Below, one piece after another: positions 8,050 to 15,805 of a stretch of DNA of 16,842 nt. The DNA comes from an uncultured Terriglobus sp. (GTDB taxonomy: Bacteria > Acidobacteriota > Terriglobia > Terriglobales > Acidobacteriaceae): the NCBI GenBank assembly GCA_937871605.1, contig CALMRM010000315.1, positions 3,217 through 20,058 on the forward strand. Reading direction: 5' to 3'. Numbering within the stretch: position 1 is the stretch's first letter; the number at the start of each line of letters is the position of its first letter. Under the pieces are notes generated by a model. That model was not told the DNA's origin, searched no databases, and saw only the letters and a list, made by a program, of their open reading frames with translations. The position numbers and the translations under genes were made by a program.

Positions 8050-8711
8050 TGACGAGTCTCCATTTCGGCATGTGAAGCTTTGATCTCGAAATGCATGACG
8101 TGCAGCCGTAAAGCCGGTGCCCAGGTCCACAAACGGGAGCGGACACAACACTTCCAACGTCACGATTTTGCGTTGCGAGAGAGGGTGCTTGTCCGCGCAG
8201 ATCGCCACCAGGGAGTCCTGGACGAACGGAGTTGCGTCTACTTCTGACGGAAGCTTCTTTGTCGTGAGCGCGTGAAAGCACAGATCAATTGACCCTTTAC
8301 GGACGAGCTCCGGTGCCAACGGACTGTCAACAGATCGAACGGTGAAGTCCACGCGGGATACTGCGCGTGAAACTTGCCCAAGACGTTAGGCAAGTCGATA
8401 TACGGGCTTAGACTCTGAAGGATTCTCAAGCTTATTCTCCCGCGTACGATACGACTTTGCGAACGAACAGCCTCCATGCCATCGTTGAGCATGGTCACGG
8501 CAGGCCTTGCATAGTCAAGGAAGAGAACTCCTGCATCCGTCAGTGACACACGTCTTGTGGTGCGCTCTACCAGCTTTACACCGAGTTCTTCTTCCATCTC
8601 CTTAATCGTCACGGAGAGGCCGGACTGAACGATATGCAGTTTACGTGCCGCGGAAGTGAAGCTGCCTTCCTCCGCCAATGCGATGAAGCTTCGGTAGTGC
8701 CAGATGTCCAA
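8050..8711 (-). pseudogene. LysR-family regulator, frameshifted and C-terminally truncated
   Basis: The N-terminal half is a textbook LysR winged helix: MDIWHYRSFIALAEEGSFT, AARKLHIVQSGLSVTIKEME, LGVKLVERTTRRVSLTDAG. A shift near 8350 moves the effector domain to another frame: SVDSPLAPELVRKGSIDLCF, LPSEVDATPFVQDSLVAICA, KHPLSQRKIVTLEVLCPLPF, VDLGTGFTAARHAF. The reading fades at about 8050, so around 70-80 residues of the usual 300 are lost. The gene is divergent from the FMN-reductase remnant, the standard LysR layout, and a candidate binding site lies between them. The intact HTH frame (158 residues) could in principle still be made, but without an effector domain. It was presumably the activator of the decayed operon at 8864-11737. 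Confidence 0.85.
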
Positions 8712-8734
8712 GACCTTCGCTTCGAACTCAAATC

Positions 8735-8751
8735 TATCCGAAATAGTGATA
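8735..8751. promoter_or_regulatory. Candidate LysR box
   Basis: TATC, nine bases, GATA (8735-8738 and 8748-8751) forms a perfect short dyad that contains the T-N11-A core typical of LysR-type binding sites. It lies 24 bases upstream of the LysR start and about 110 bases before the divergent FMN-reductase start, the usual place for an autoregulated LysR site. Confidence 0.4.
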
Positions 8752-8863
8752 AGTGGCTTCGCGAAATGTTCTGAGTGCCCCTCAATCGTTCTGCACCTGT
8801 TCTATGTAGCATGGCGGATATGGGCGACATCCGGACCAACATCAGCAAGTCGGAGGGACGCCA

Positions 8864-9422
8864 ATGAAAGTGCTGACAATCTCCGGCAGCCTGAGAGCAG
8901 CGTCGTCAAGCACTGCCATCCTGAACGCCCTAGCAATGAGAAGTTCGAGAACACCACCATAGCGGCAAGGACCCTTGAAGACATTTCGCTCTACAACGAA
9001 GACTTGGATATTGTTCCAGAACTATCGTCCATAGCCAGACTGCGCGCCGACGTGGCGGCGAGTGACGGCGTGGTCATCGCCACCCCGAATACAACCGTGG
9101 CGTACCCGGCGTTCTGAAGAACGCGCTTGACTGGGCATCTCGCCCAGCATCCGCGTCCTGCTTTCGTGGCAAGCCGGTGCTGATCGTCACATCGGCTCCC
9201 GGAGTGACCGGCGGCGTAAGAGCACGGTACCAACTGCGCGAAACGCTTGTGTCCATGCTCGCGCACATCGTTCCCGGCCGGGAGATCGTTCTGGGTGACG
9301 TCGAAAGCCGCATTCGCGAGCGTAGACATATCGAGCCAGACACGTTGCGCGTTCTCACGAGAGGCATCCATGCGCTTTACCAGGAGATTGCAGTCCGGCG
9401 TTTGTTCGGGGTGAGTGCATAA
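8864..9422 (+). pseudogene. NAD(P)H-dependent FMN reductase, frameshifted
   Basis: The start is well formed (GGAGG six to seven bases before ATG 8864) and gives MKVLTISGSLRAASSSTAIL, whose GSLRxxS is the FMN phosphate loop of flavodoxin-like FMN reductases. A shift near 8935 leads to NEKFENTTIAARTLEDISLY and VAASDGVVIATP. A second near 9090 leads to EYNRGVPGVLKNALDWASRP, the family's flavin-ring segment, then FRGKPVLIVTSAPG and the natural end RRLFGVSA with stop 9420-9422. The full length would be about 186 residues, normal for the family, so only small insertions or deletions have broken it. Such enzymes supply reduced flavin or reduce quinones and azo compounds. It is the first gene of the decayed operon and overlaps the next start (taATG). 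Confidence 0.85.
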
Positions 9423-10310
9423 TGCGGACGATTCGACACAGACTTGTTTGCCTGCTCGCGCTTGCGGCGTTGCGCGTGGACTTGAGTGCTCAGCAGCACC
9501 CGCCGCAGCCTGCAATTAATTTTGGCGACACCAGCATTCTTGACGCGCTGGGGGCCACCGGGTGTTTTTTTTGAAGAGATCGGGGATGCGAGCCACGGCG
9601 GTCCGAAGCTGGACGGCACGGGGCAGCCGATTCAGGAAGTCCCGACGTGAACAGCATCAGCAGCCTTACGCATGGTGTGGGGCTGACAAAGTACAAGCTC
9701 GCCAGAGCGTGGTGGGGCTTCGAAACAATCATGACCGCGGCACACGTAAACGCGGTTTGGCCGGTGTAGCGGGTGGCTTTGGCGATGTAACCGTATCTCT
9801 GTTGGTCTTGCAATGGAAGCCGATCAGGCTCGGTGCTAGTCAACTGAATCAGCGCTTTGTCCTAGATTTTGATCTGCCTGTGGGAGAGTACCGGAAGGAC
9901 ACTCCCGTGAGCTTGAGCGGACATGCCTTCTCGGTACATCCGTACTATGCTTTCACGTTCTCCCGGCAGGAAGCTCGAGACAAGCTGGCGCGTCCATTAC
10001 CTTTACAACGGAATTAACAGAGAGCCTGCCACCGGCCACGCTCGGTCCAGTCAAGCGGGCCAGGCCATCCACTTCAACGCGACAATGGCCTACAGTTTGC
10101 CTGACGGCGTTTGGCTCGGCGCGAATGGCTATCTGCTCGAACAGGTTACCGCTCCTAAGATCGATGGCTTAGCGGTTTCAGGATCATCAGAGCAAGTCGG
10201 CTCGATCAGCCCGGGCTTGTCTGGATCATGGGCAGTACCTGCTGTACGCAAATGGATATCACGAGATCGGCGCACTCAACCGCTCTCAGGGGAGCAAGCT
10301 CGTCCTGCGC
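9422..10310 (+). pseudogene. Phenol-degradation MetA-type outer-membrane protein, multiply frameshifted
   Basis: An ATG at 9422 overlapping the preceding stop gives a signal peptide (RLVCLLALAALRVDLSAQQ). The body is spread over all three frames: INFGDTSILDALG; FFEEIGDASHGG; VNSISSLTHGVGLTKYKLAR; GVAGGFGDVTVSLLVLQW with LNQRFVLDFDLPVGEYRKDT and VHPYYAFTF; KLETSWRVHYLYNGI with AGQAIHFNATMAYSLPDGVW and LGANGYLLEQVTAPKIDG; and finally YLLYANGYHEIGALN. This is the beta-rich phenol MetA-pathway family (PF13557 type), thought to be an outer-membrane channel for aromatic substrates. At least five frameshifts are present. One coincides with a run of eight Ts at 9565-9572, where seven would keep the frame. 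The 3' end is fused to the following hydrolase remnant. Confidence 0.75.
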
Positions 10311-11039
10311 GCCTCGCAGAGCAGCACCACGTCTTAGCATTAGACCCACCCGGATTGGACGGATCCGATCCAGCAGCCGCAGGCTAGACACGGCAAACAT
10401 CGCAAATGTGCTGGCAACTGCCGTGAAGACCATTACGACCCTACCTATTCATCTGGTAGGACACGACGTGGGTGGCTGGATCGCCTATGCGTGGGCCGCA
10501 CAGTTCCCGGAGCAGCTCAATAGCCTGACCTTGCTGGATACTGCGGTTCCGGGTACGGGCGCTTCGCAGACGTTTCCCTTGCCACCGGAACTGAACGAGA
10601 AGTTGTGGCAGTTTTCATTCAACACACTTCCGACCTACCAGAAATCTTGACCGTGGGGCGCGAACGCCAACTGTTCGATTGGCTTTTTCAGCAGAAGTCC
10701 GCGCGACTCGACCGAGTTCCGCAAGCCAACCGCAACCACTACGTAGAAGCCTACGCCCGTCCCGGAGCCATGAGCCGTGGCTTCGCTTATTACCGCGTCG
10801 TTGCCCAAAGCGCGAGGCAGAACAAGGTTATTCAGCAAAACGAAGTTGCGGATGCCCGTGCTTGCACTGGGGGCAGCAGCGCGACCGGAGACCGCCTACA
10901 GAGTGCGGTGGAGCCGCTCGCACTGCACGTCGAAGGAGGAGCCATTAAGGACTGCGGACACTATGTCATGGAAGAACAGCCCGAGATCGTAGCCGAGCAG
11001 CTGCTGCGGTTTTTCAATAAGGTGGGGGTCCGCTCTTGA
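10306..11039 (+). pseudogene. Alpha/beta hydrolase (epoxide-hydrolase/dehalogenase-like), truncated and frameshifted
   Basis: The reading opens mid-protein with LAEQHHVLALDPPGLDGSDP; about 60-80 N-terminal residues, including the HGxP oxyanion segment, are missing. A stop and shift near 10385 lead to PIHLVGHDVGGWIAYAWAAQ, whose GHDVGG elbow carries an aspartate nucleophile as in epoxide hydrolases and haloalkane dehalogenases. After a shift near 10640 come ILTVGRERQLFDWLFQQKS and MSRGFAYYRVVAQSARQNK. Then KLRMPVLALGAAARP is out of frame again. The end, GGAIKDCGHYVMEEQPEIVA with LLRFFNKV, provides the catalytic histidine. The stop TGA at 11037-11039 overlaps the TTG start of the XapX gene. Third gene of the decayed operon. 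Confidence 0.8.
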
Positions 11040-11220
11040 AGGCTTACCTGGTCTCAATTTCCTCTGGGTTGCGCCGTGGGATTGCTGTATGCGGCATGTC
11101 GTGTGAAAAATCCCGCACCACCGCTTCTCGCTCTTGCTGGTCTTCTCGGCATGGTATTGGGAGAAAGCGCTTTGGCATTTCTGAAAGCAACACTTCGAAA
11201 AACAGCAAAGGAGAACTTGC
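11036..11220 (+). pseudogene. XapX-domain small membrane protein, frameshifted
   Basis: A TTG start at 11036, with GGTGGGGG upstream, gives (M)KAYLVSISSGL. After a shift near 11072 the reading continues as GLLYAACRVKNPAPPLLALA, GLLGMVLGESALAFLKATL. Two hydrophobic helices separated by the NPAPP turn match the XapX domain, a short membrane protein of unknown function often found near xanthosine or catabolic genes. Its start overlaps the hydrolase stop (TTGA), showing former translational coupling. No clean stop is found before the VOC start, so the 3' boundary is approximate. Confidence 0.55.
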
Positions 11221-11737
11221 ATGTCCAAGGGAATTGTTTCCGCAAGGCACGTCGATCATATTCGGCATCACCGTACCCGATCTTGACGCTGCTATCCAGT
11301 TTTTCCAGGACGCGTTGGGTGCCGATCTTTTATGGAAGTTCGGACCGTTCGACGAGACACCAACCGGCGTCAAGATCAACAGCATACATCTAGCAATGCT
11401 GCGCCTCGGACCCAACATCAACGTCGAACTGATGACCTTCGACGCCGTCACACAAAATCGCACGATGCCGAGCAACGTCGATTACGGTGCAACCCACATC
11501 GCCTTCTTCGTGGACGATATTGATGCAGCAGCGCAGTCACTCAAGGAGCATGGTGCGGAACTGCTGAAAGGATCGCTCGACGCGAAGGGTGACGTAAAGC
11601 AAGGCGAACGCATCTGGTACTTCAGAACGCCCTGGGGAGCATTCATGGAGATCCTGTGGCGCCCGGACCACCTCGGGTATGAGAAGGAGACGGAGAGCCG
11701 CCTCTATAAGCCGCATGACAGATGGTCTGCCGACTAG
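11221..11737 (+). pseudogene. VOC/glyoxalase-family protein with an early frameshift
   Basis: The natural start is ATG 11221 with AAGGAG eight bases upstream, giving MSKGIVSARHVDH. One base later in phase the protein continues as FGITVPDLDAAIQFFQDALG, GADLLWKFGPF, NINVELMTFDA, DYGATHIAFFVDDIDAA, WYFRTPWGAFMEILWRPDHL. This is a vicinal-oxygen-chelate domain with metal ligands expected at H13 (VDH), the E of NVELM, the H of ATHIAF and the E of AFMEI. The shift falls right after the first ligand (near 11262), so the main frame has no good start of its own. A 233-codon open frame from 11036 crosses the region, but its first 60 codons are XapX DNA in the wrong phase. Relatives are dioxygenases, lyases or resistance proteins. 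If the single shift is a sequencing error, the gene is intact. Confidence 0.8.
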
Positions 11738-12175
11738 ATATTTGCAGCATTCTGGGCCGAGCGACCGGCGACACCTACGACCCACGCTCTTTGTGACCCG
11801 GCCTGCTTTCCGTAACCCATGCATCAGCACGTCCTTCAGCCGATACGCACTCGCTCCAGTTCGGGCTAACATCCCTGTAGCAACTCCGGCGAGAGTGCCT
11901 AGGAGTTCGTCAGCAGGAAAGTCTCAACGGATCGATCTCGCACGAATCGAAGCATTTATGAGATACGTGATTACTCCAAGAGCTTCGTATTTAAAGATGA
12001 TGCAAGTTCTGCCGCACGCGGAAGCGTAGAGCACAAGGTGGAGGCGAGTGCCCGCTTCGTCCCAGCAGGCGCCAGCGCTTCACGGTTGCGTGCTGCATCT
12101 GCGCGAAGTTTAGAACACTAGCTCTGGCTCATGGATGAGGTCTCAGGCGACATTTCCGCCCCCTTCTCCCCAAGG
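11738..12175. other. Gap without a recognisable gene
   Basis: About 440 bp between the VOC stop and the minus-strand remnant contain no frame I can assign. A minus-strand stretch near 11800-11920 (GTLAGVATGMLARTGASAYR, partly readable) has an alanine/glycine-rich membrane-like look but no family match from memory, and it has no start signal. I treat it as probable decayed DNA. Confidence 0.4.
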
Positions 12176-12593
12176 TTAAGTCAGGATCGACGCTAATCTA
12201 AAGGTTTCGCTGGCGGCGAGCTGCACAAGCTGCTCCGCATCTCGCCAAAACTTAGCTGCCCTGTTTTGATCGTACGACACCTTGGACGACCGAACCTCGG
12301 TGAGGCCCAGATTCAAGCGCTTTTCAGCGAGCTTTGAAGATGCCGCCCAGCCACGACCCGCATCGCCGTCTGTGATCAGAATCGAGGTCCCCCTCTTGCC
12401 TCCGGCTGACACCGGACACAACTCGGTTGACCTGAAATATCTCGCACTCAAGAAGATTGTCAGCAGGCGCGTGGTGGCATTCTGATCCTCTACACCTTGA
12501 GGACTGATCGGGCTTCTAGTGACAGACAGGATCCACTCTTTGGTTTCTCTACCGCTCTGTGCCCTATGTGCGAATACACCTGCTTGTTGAAGA
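12176..12593 (-). pseudogene. Unassigned remnant, possibly short-chain dehydrogenase C-terminus
   Basis: An open minus-strand frame of 151 codons starts inside the EthD gene and ends at 12176. It has no ribosome-binding site. Its last part, TEVRSSKVSYDQNRAAKFWR with DAEQLVQLAA, resembles the C-terminal tail of retinol-dehydrogenase/protochlorophyllide-reductase-like SDRs (a serine/lysine-rich strand, SYD, then a helix with a W and an EQL). The rest matches nothing I know and has the composition of non-coding DNA. It could be the end of a sixth operon gene lost by deletion, or chance. Low confidence. Confidence 0.3.
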
Positions 12594-12893
12594 TCAGAAA
12601 GGGACAGAAGTGCTTCGACTTGGCTGTGCATCGGTGAAGTGAGGGAGGTCTGCCATGACTTCCCTCACTTCCGGAGAGGTCATGGCATTTCGAGTCGCTT
12701 GCTCATCCCGAAAGCAACAGGCACAGATCGCAATGGTTCCTTCTCCTGAGCCCTCCGGAAAGAATGCGGCGACGCTCTCCAGGCCATATCGCCTCCATTT
12801 CTCCATCACAAGCGGCAGATGAGAGTGTACGTAGTAGTTGCGATCGAAGCGGGTGGTTGAATCGCCCGGGTAGGTCACATAAAGCAATTGCAT
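12594..12893 (-). CDS. EthD-family protein
   Basis: A 99-residue protein with the EthD dimeric alpha/beta-barrel pattern: LYVTYPGDSTTRFDRNYYVH, SHLPLVMEKWRRYGLESVA, then a strand ICACCFRDEQATRNAM and the ending LPHFTDAQPSRSTSVPF. The FDxxYYxxHLPL segment is the family signature. EthD proteins assist degradation of ethers or act in polyketide-like chemistry; the exact reaction is generally unknown. AAGGAG lies six bases before the ATG. It is the last gene of the five-gene minus-strand operon, 27 bases after the hydrolase stop. Complete length for the family, no sign of decay. Confidence 0.85.
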   Translation of the reverse strand: MQLLYVTYPGDSTTRFDRNYYVHSHLPLVMEKWRRYGLESVAAFFPEGSGEGTIAICACCFRDEQATRNAMTSPEVREVMADLPHFTDAQPSRSTSVPF

Positions 12894-12920
12894 GACTCGC
12901 TCCTTGTGTGCTGTAGGTAG

Positions 12921-13973
12921 CTAGATTGATCCGTTCGCGCTGTCGGCGTGCTGTTCCAACCATTGCAGGACAGGTTGCAAAGCTGCATCGGAGTTCTTTT
13001 CGTAAATCAAGCCATGCCCATTGCCGTGGATGCCACGATCGGGAAGGTTCAACAGTTCCGCGGCCGCGCCTGCATGTCGAAGGAACTCGACAATCTTCGG
13101 TCCAAATGGTGCGAAGTGAGACGTTTCTCCCGTTACGACAGCAATGGGTAGGCCGACTAGGGCAGGCATGCGTAGCGTCTCAGGAGCAGCTGCCTTTACC
13201 TCCTCTGGTGTCAGCCGGGACGGGTCATAGGTGACTGGCGCCGCAGTCAAGCCCCAGGCAAGCGCGCCGATGCCGGGTGTGTCGGCAAACGGCGGTCCCA
13301 TGGGTTCGATACTTACGATGGCGGCCACCAGTCCGGGTCGCCGGTCGGCTACCAACCAGCCATCCGGACCTGAGGCGGAATGGGTTATTACAATCGCGGG
13401 GCCGATACGGTCAAGCAGACGAGCTAACCGGTCCGCGTCCATGTCTTCTGAATCCGCAAGGTTGGCCGGCATAGGCCCGTAGCCAGCTAGGAAGTCATCG
13501 TACGTTGCAGTGTCTTCAGGGTTGAAGGGCCACTGCGTCTGCTTGGCCTCTGCCTCTGGCGCGAAGTACACCTCACGTGCCCGCTCATAAGAAAACGGCG
13601 GCCCTGTAGGACCAACGATCTCTGGGTGGTAGGGTGAGCGGCCATGCCCAGGCCGGTCTACCAACAGCACTGCATACCCGGCTTCCTGGAAGCGTCGCGC
13701 CCAGCCGGGCCGTCCGTCCGGGGTGTCCAGCCACTCCAGGTTCTGATAGGTACCGCCGTGCACAAGCACAATCGGCAGCGGCTTGGTCACTTCAGCCGGA
13801 GCCTCCCACTCCACAAACATCGGCCCACGCTGGTACGTCTGGCCGTCTTTGATGACGCGCTCTCCCGGTATCCAGAAGTAGCCACGACGAGAGGTTCGCA
13901 ATGGCGTATCGGCCCAGAAGAGTTTCGGTCTGGCTCCGTTTTGTACGGCTTGCTGTAGCAGAGGATTAGCCAT
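12921..13973 (-). CDS. Alpha/beta hydrolase, esterase-713-like
   Basis: A 350-residue hydrolase. Domain features in order: RGYFWIPGERV near residue 31; oxyanion strand LPIVLVHGGTYQNLEWLDTP (66-85); LLVDRPGHGRSP; a nucleophile elbow VITHSASGPDGW with S199 in HSxSG context; an acid in IVSIEPMGPPF (E223); and GIHGNGHGLIYEKN near 314-327 with H316 or H320. A Ser-Glu-His triad and this arrangement fit the group of the Alcaligenes esterase 713, with several hundred relatives of unknown substrate. No signal peptide is seen. The start ATG at 13971-13973 overlaps the upstream gene's stop by eight bases and has AAGGAGGG in front, showing tight coupling. It probably cleaves an ester or lactone in the pathway of this operon; that is inference. 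Confidence 0.9.
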   Translation of the reverse strand: MANPLLQQAVQNGARPKLFWADTPLRTSRRGYFWIPGERVIKDGQTYQRGPMFVEWEAPAEVTKPLPIVLVHGGTYQNLEWLDTPDGRPGWARRFQEAGYAVLLVDRPGHGRSPYHPEIVGPTGPPFSYERAREVYFAPEAEAKQTQWPFNPEDTATYDDFLAGYGPMPANLADSEDMDADRLARLLDRIGPAIVITHSASGPDGWLVADRRPGLVAAIVSIEPMGPPFADTPGIGALAWGLTAAPVTYDPSRLTPEEVKAAAPETLRMPALVGLPIAVVTGETSHFAPFGPKIVEFLRHAGAAAELLNLPDRGIHGNGHGLIYEKNSDAALQPVLQWLEQHADSANGSI

Positions 13974-14853
13974 TGGATTGTCCCTCCTTCTTCGCGCGTG
14001 CGTGCTGCTGCGTCGCTTGGGCCAGGGCCGACCAGTCCTTGTCGCCGAGCCCCTGGTCTACGGCCTGCATCATCGCTTCCTGAACGATCTTTGCGGCACC
14101 CAACGTGGTGCCTTTCGCTTTGGCTGCCTCTAGTGCAAGGTTTACATCTTTGAGACCTAGAGTGAGTTTGAAGCCGGGCTCATACCGGCTTTGTGCAATG
14201 TTTTCGCCATAGCGCTTGTAGCTCGGGCAGGCAAACATGGTGCTAGTCACAATCTCGAGGAAGTCCCCTGCCTTGAGTCCGTAGCTTTCGGTCAGGGCGG
14301 TTGCCTCGCCCATTGCTTCAATGGCCAGAGTGATCAGCAAATTGCCTGCGATTTTAGCGATATTCGCGTGTTTGGGGTCATCTCCCAATGGCCATGTCTT
14401 CTGGCCCAGAGCATCCAGCAGCGGCTGCACCTTCGCGATGGCGTTTGGATCGCCAGCAGCCATGATATTCAACTCGCCCTTTGCCGCAACAGAGGGGATG
14501 CCGAAGACCGTTGCCGAAACGTAGCCAACGCCCACGTCCCGATGCGCTTGCTGAAGCCTCTCAACAATCGCCGGCGAAATTGTCGCCATCATTACGTGCA
14601 CGCAATCCTTGTTAGCGCCACCTAGCACGCCACCTTCTAGAATGACGCTCTCGACAGCATGGTCGTCGGCGAGCATCGTGATGACGGCCTGCTTTGCGAA
14701 GGCCTGTCCAGGCGAGTCCAAAACGGTGACTCTCTCCACCTTTTTGGCTGCGTCCTGGTTGCGGTCCCACACGCTTACCTGATGACCAGCCTTGAGAAGG
14801 TTGGGAATCATCGCTGCTCCCATGCTGCCTGCGCCAAGAAATCCGATGTCCAT
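13966..14853 (-). CDS. NAD(P)-dependent oxidoreductase, 3-hydroxyisobutyrate dehydrogenase family
   Basis: A 295-residue beta-hydroxyacid dehydrogenase. The Rossmann motif GFLGAGSMGAAM (G7, G9, G12) opens the protein. An arginine after the second strand (VWDRN) hints at NADPH use. The mid-protein helix HANIAKIAGNLL provides the catalytic lysine (K167) and asparagine (N171). The substrate loop reads SATVFGIP where classical members have a PVSGG-type loop, so the substrate differs from 3-hydroxyisobutyrate; glyoxylate/succinic semialdehyde reductase-like or imine-reductase-like activity is possible. I start at 14853 because GGCAGG precedes that ATG at good spacing, while the upstream in-frame ATG at 14898 lies inside the previous gene. 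It overlaps the following hydrolase gene by eight bases. Confidence 0.9.
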   Translation of the reverse strand: MDIGFLGAGSMGAAMIPNLLKAGHQVSVWDRNQDAAKKVERVTVLDSPGQAFAKQAVITMLADDHAVESVILEGGVLGGANKDCVHVMMATISPAIVERLQQAHRDVGVGYVSATVFGIPSVAAKGELNIMAAGDPNAIAKVQPLLDALGQKTWPLGDDPKHANIAKIAGNLLITLAIEAMGEATALTESYGLKAGDFLEIVTSTMFACPSYKRYGENIAQSRYEPGFKLTLGLKDVNLALEAAKAKGTTLGAAKIVQEAMMQAVDQGLGDKDWSALAQATQQHARAKKEGQSNG

Positions 14854-14878
14854 GCCGAACCTGCCTTTCGCGTTGCGT

Positions 14879-15301
14879 TTAGTGGTGGTCAAGAACATCT
14901 ACGAGGACCGCTGTATCCCAGTAGAAGGGTCTTAATTCAAGAATGTGGGCCTCGCGCAGCCGGAAGAACTGAAGAAGCGGCCAATCCGCTTTGCGTTGTT
15001 GGTCCCGCGTCTCGGCATACACGTGCGAGCGGCTCACCACAACATCTCCAACGACAAACAGTTCAGATCCCTTCACTTCCAGCGATGCCCATACACTCGA
15101 GAAAGCCCGCAGCCACTTCTCAAACCCGGCGCGTCCGCGCCACTCGCCGCCATAGGGCAGAGAAGCGGGTTGGTAGATCACGCACTCTGCGTCGAGTGTG
15201 GCCCCTACCGGTGCGAAGTCGGGCTCGGGCGCGAGCAGGTAGGCTGCCTCCGCTGCGTAGAAACGCTCGATAACTGCTTTCGCGTTTTCGTCCGCCGTCA
15301 T
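14879..15301 (-). CDS. NTF2/SnoaL-like protein, second paralogue
   Basis: A 140-residue single-domain protein of the NTF2-like fold (SnoaL, ketosteroid isomerase-like). It opens with AKAVIERFYAAEAAYL, has LPYGGEWRGRAGFEKWLRAF in the middle, and ends with ILELRPFYWDTAVLVDVL. The motif pair LPYGGE-RG and RPFYW is shared with the upstream gene, so the two arose by tandem duplication. Such proteins act as cyclases, isomerases or hydrolases on small polyketide-like or aromatic compounds, or as non-catalytic binders. Its ATG overlaps the stop of the first paralogue (ATGA at 15298-15301), indicating translational coupling, and 25 bases separate it from the reductase. Sequence divergence between the copies suggests a heterodimer or a split of function; this is inference. 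Confidence 0.88.
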   Translation of the reverse strand: MTADENAKAVIERFYAAEAAYLLAPEPDFAPVGATLDAECVIYQPASLPYGGEWRGRAGFEKWLRAFSSVWASLEVKGSELFVVGDVVVSRSHVYAETRDQQRKADWPLLQFFRLREAHILELRPFYWDTAVLVDVLDHH

Positions 15302-15753
15302 TGCCCATTCCCTTCGTTCGCTGCTGCAACGTACTCTGGAACATTCCAGTAGAACGGACGGAACTCGATGATCTTGCCGCTCTGCACAGTGACGACCTGC
15401 ACCATGGGCAGACGAAGCTCATTGCCCGTGACGCGTATGCGGGTAACCAGTTCACACGTGACGACGACAGTTTCACCCTTCTCATAGAAGGCAGGGGATC
15501 GCGCGTCGACTCGGTCAAAGATGTTGCGCATGGCCTCGGCCCATCGGCGATAGCCCTCATGGCCCCGGAACTCGCCACCATAAGGAAGGTCGGGACTCTG
15601 ATGCAGAACCACCGCGGGATCAAGAGTCGCTCGCATTGCGTCGAAGCCGGAGCTATCCTCCACCGCTGATTGCATAAACGTTCGCTCGGCCGCGTAGAAG
15701 CGCTCCAGCACCTGCCGCGGCGACTCCACCGAGCTTTCATTCGCTCCTGCCAT
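15298..15753 (-). CDS. NTF2/SnoaL-like protein, first paralogue
   Basis: A 151-residue NTF2-like protein: RQVLERFYAAERTFMQSAVE near the N-terminus, then ATLDPAVVLHQSPDLPYGGE, FRGHEGYRRWAEAMRNIF, a strand ETVVVTCELVTRIRVTG, and the closing KIIEFRPFYWNVPEYVAA. Histidines at H51 and H65 line up with the family's pocket, though no catalytic set can be fixed from sequence. It is the promoter-proximal gene of the minus-strand operon, with AGGAGG four bases before the ATG, and lies 52 bases from the divergent TetR gene. Operator sequence lies in that gap, so the protein is likely induced when the TetR ligand appears. Complete and undamaged. Confidence 0.88.
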   Translation of the reverse strand: MAGANESSVESPRQVLERFYAAERTFMQSAVEDSSGFDAMRATLDPAVVLHQSPDLPYGGEFRGHEGYRRWAEAMRNIFDRVDARSPAFYEKGETVVVTCELVTRIRVTGNELRLPMVQVVTVQSGKIIEFRPFYWNVPEYVAAANEGNGQ

Positions 15754-15777
15754 GTGACCTCCTAGGGCTAGCTGATA

Positions 15778-15797
15778 TGTAGACCAGTTGATTTACA
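15778..15797. promoter_or_regulatory. NemR-like palindromic operator between operon and TetR gene
   Basis: TGTAGACCA, GT, TGATTTACA is an inverted repeat with seven of nine positions paired. Its left half contains TAGACC (15780-15785), the half-site of NemR-type TetR operators (TAGACC, four bases, GGTCTA). It sits in the 52-bp gap between the divergent operon and the TetR gene and overlaps the possible TTG start at 15788, which favours ATG 15806 as the true TetR start. Confidence 0.55.
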
Positions 15798-15805
15798 ATG
15801 ATGAC

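Noticed and set aside
11036..11737. A 233-codon open frame as a single VOC protein with a long N-terminal extension.
   Set aside because: The first 60 codons are XapX-gene DNA in the wrong phase; the natural VOC start with a good ribosome-binding site is at 11221.
13966..14898. The longer 310-codon form of the reductase starting at 14898.
   Set aside because: That start lies within the preceding SnoaL-like gene and lacks a ribosome-binding site; the Rossmann motif and GGCAGG support 14853.
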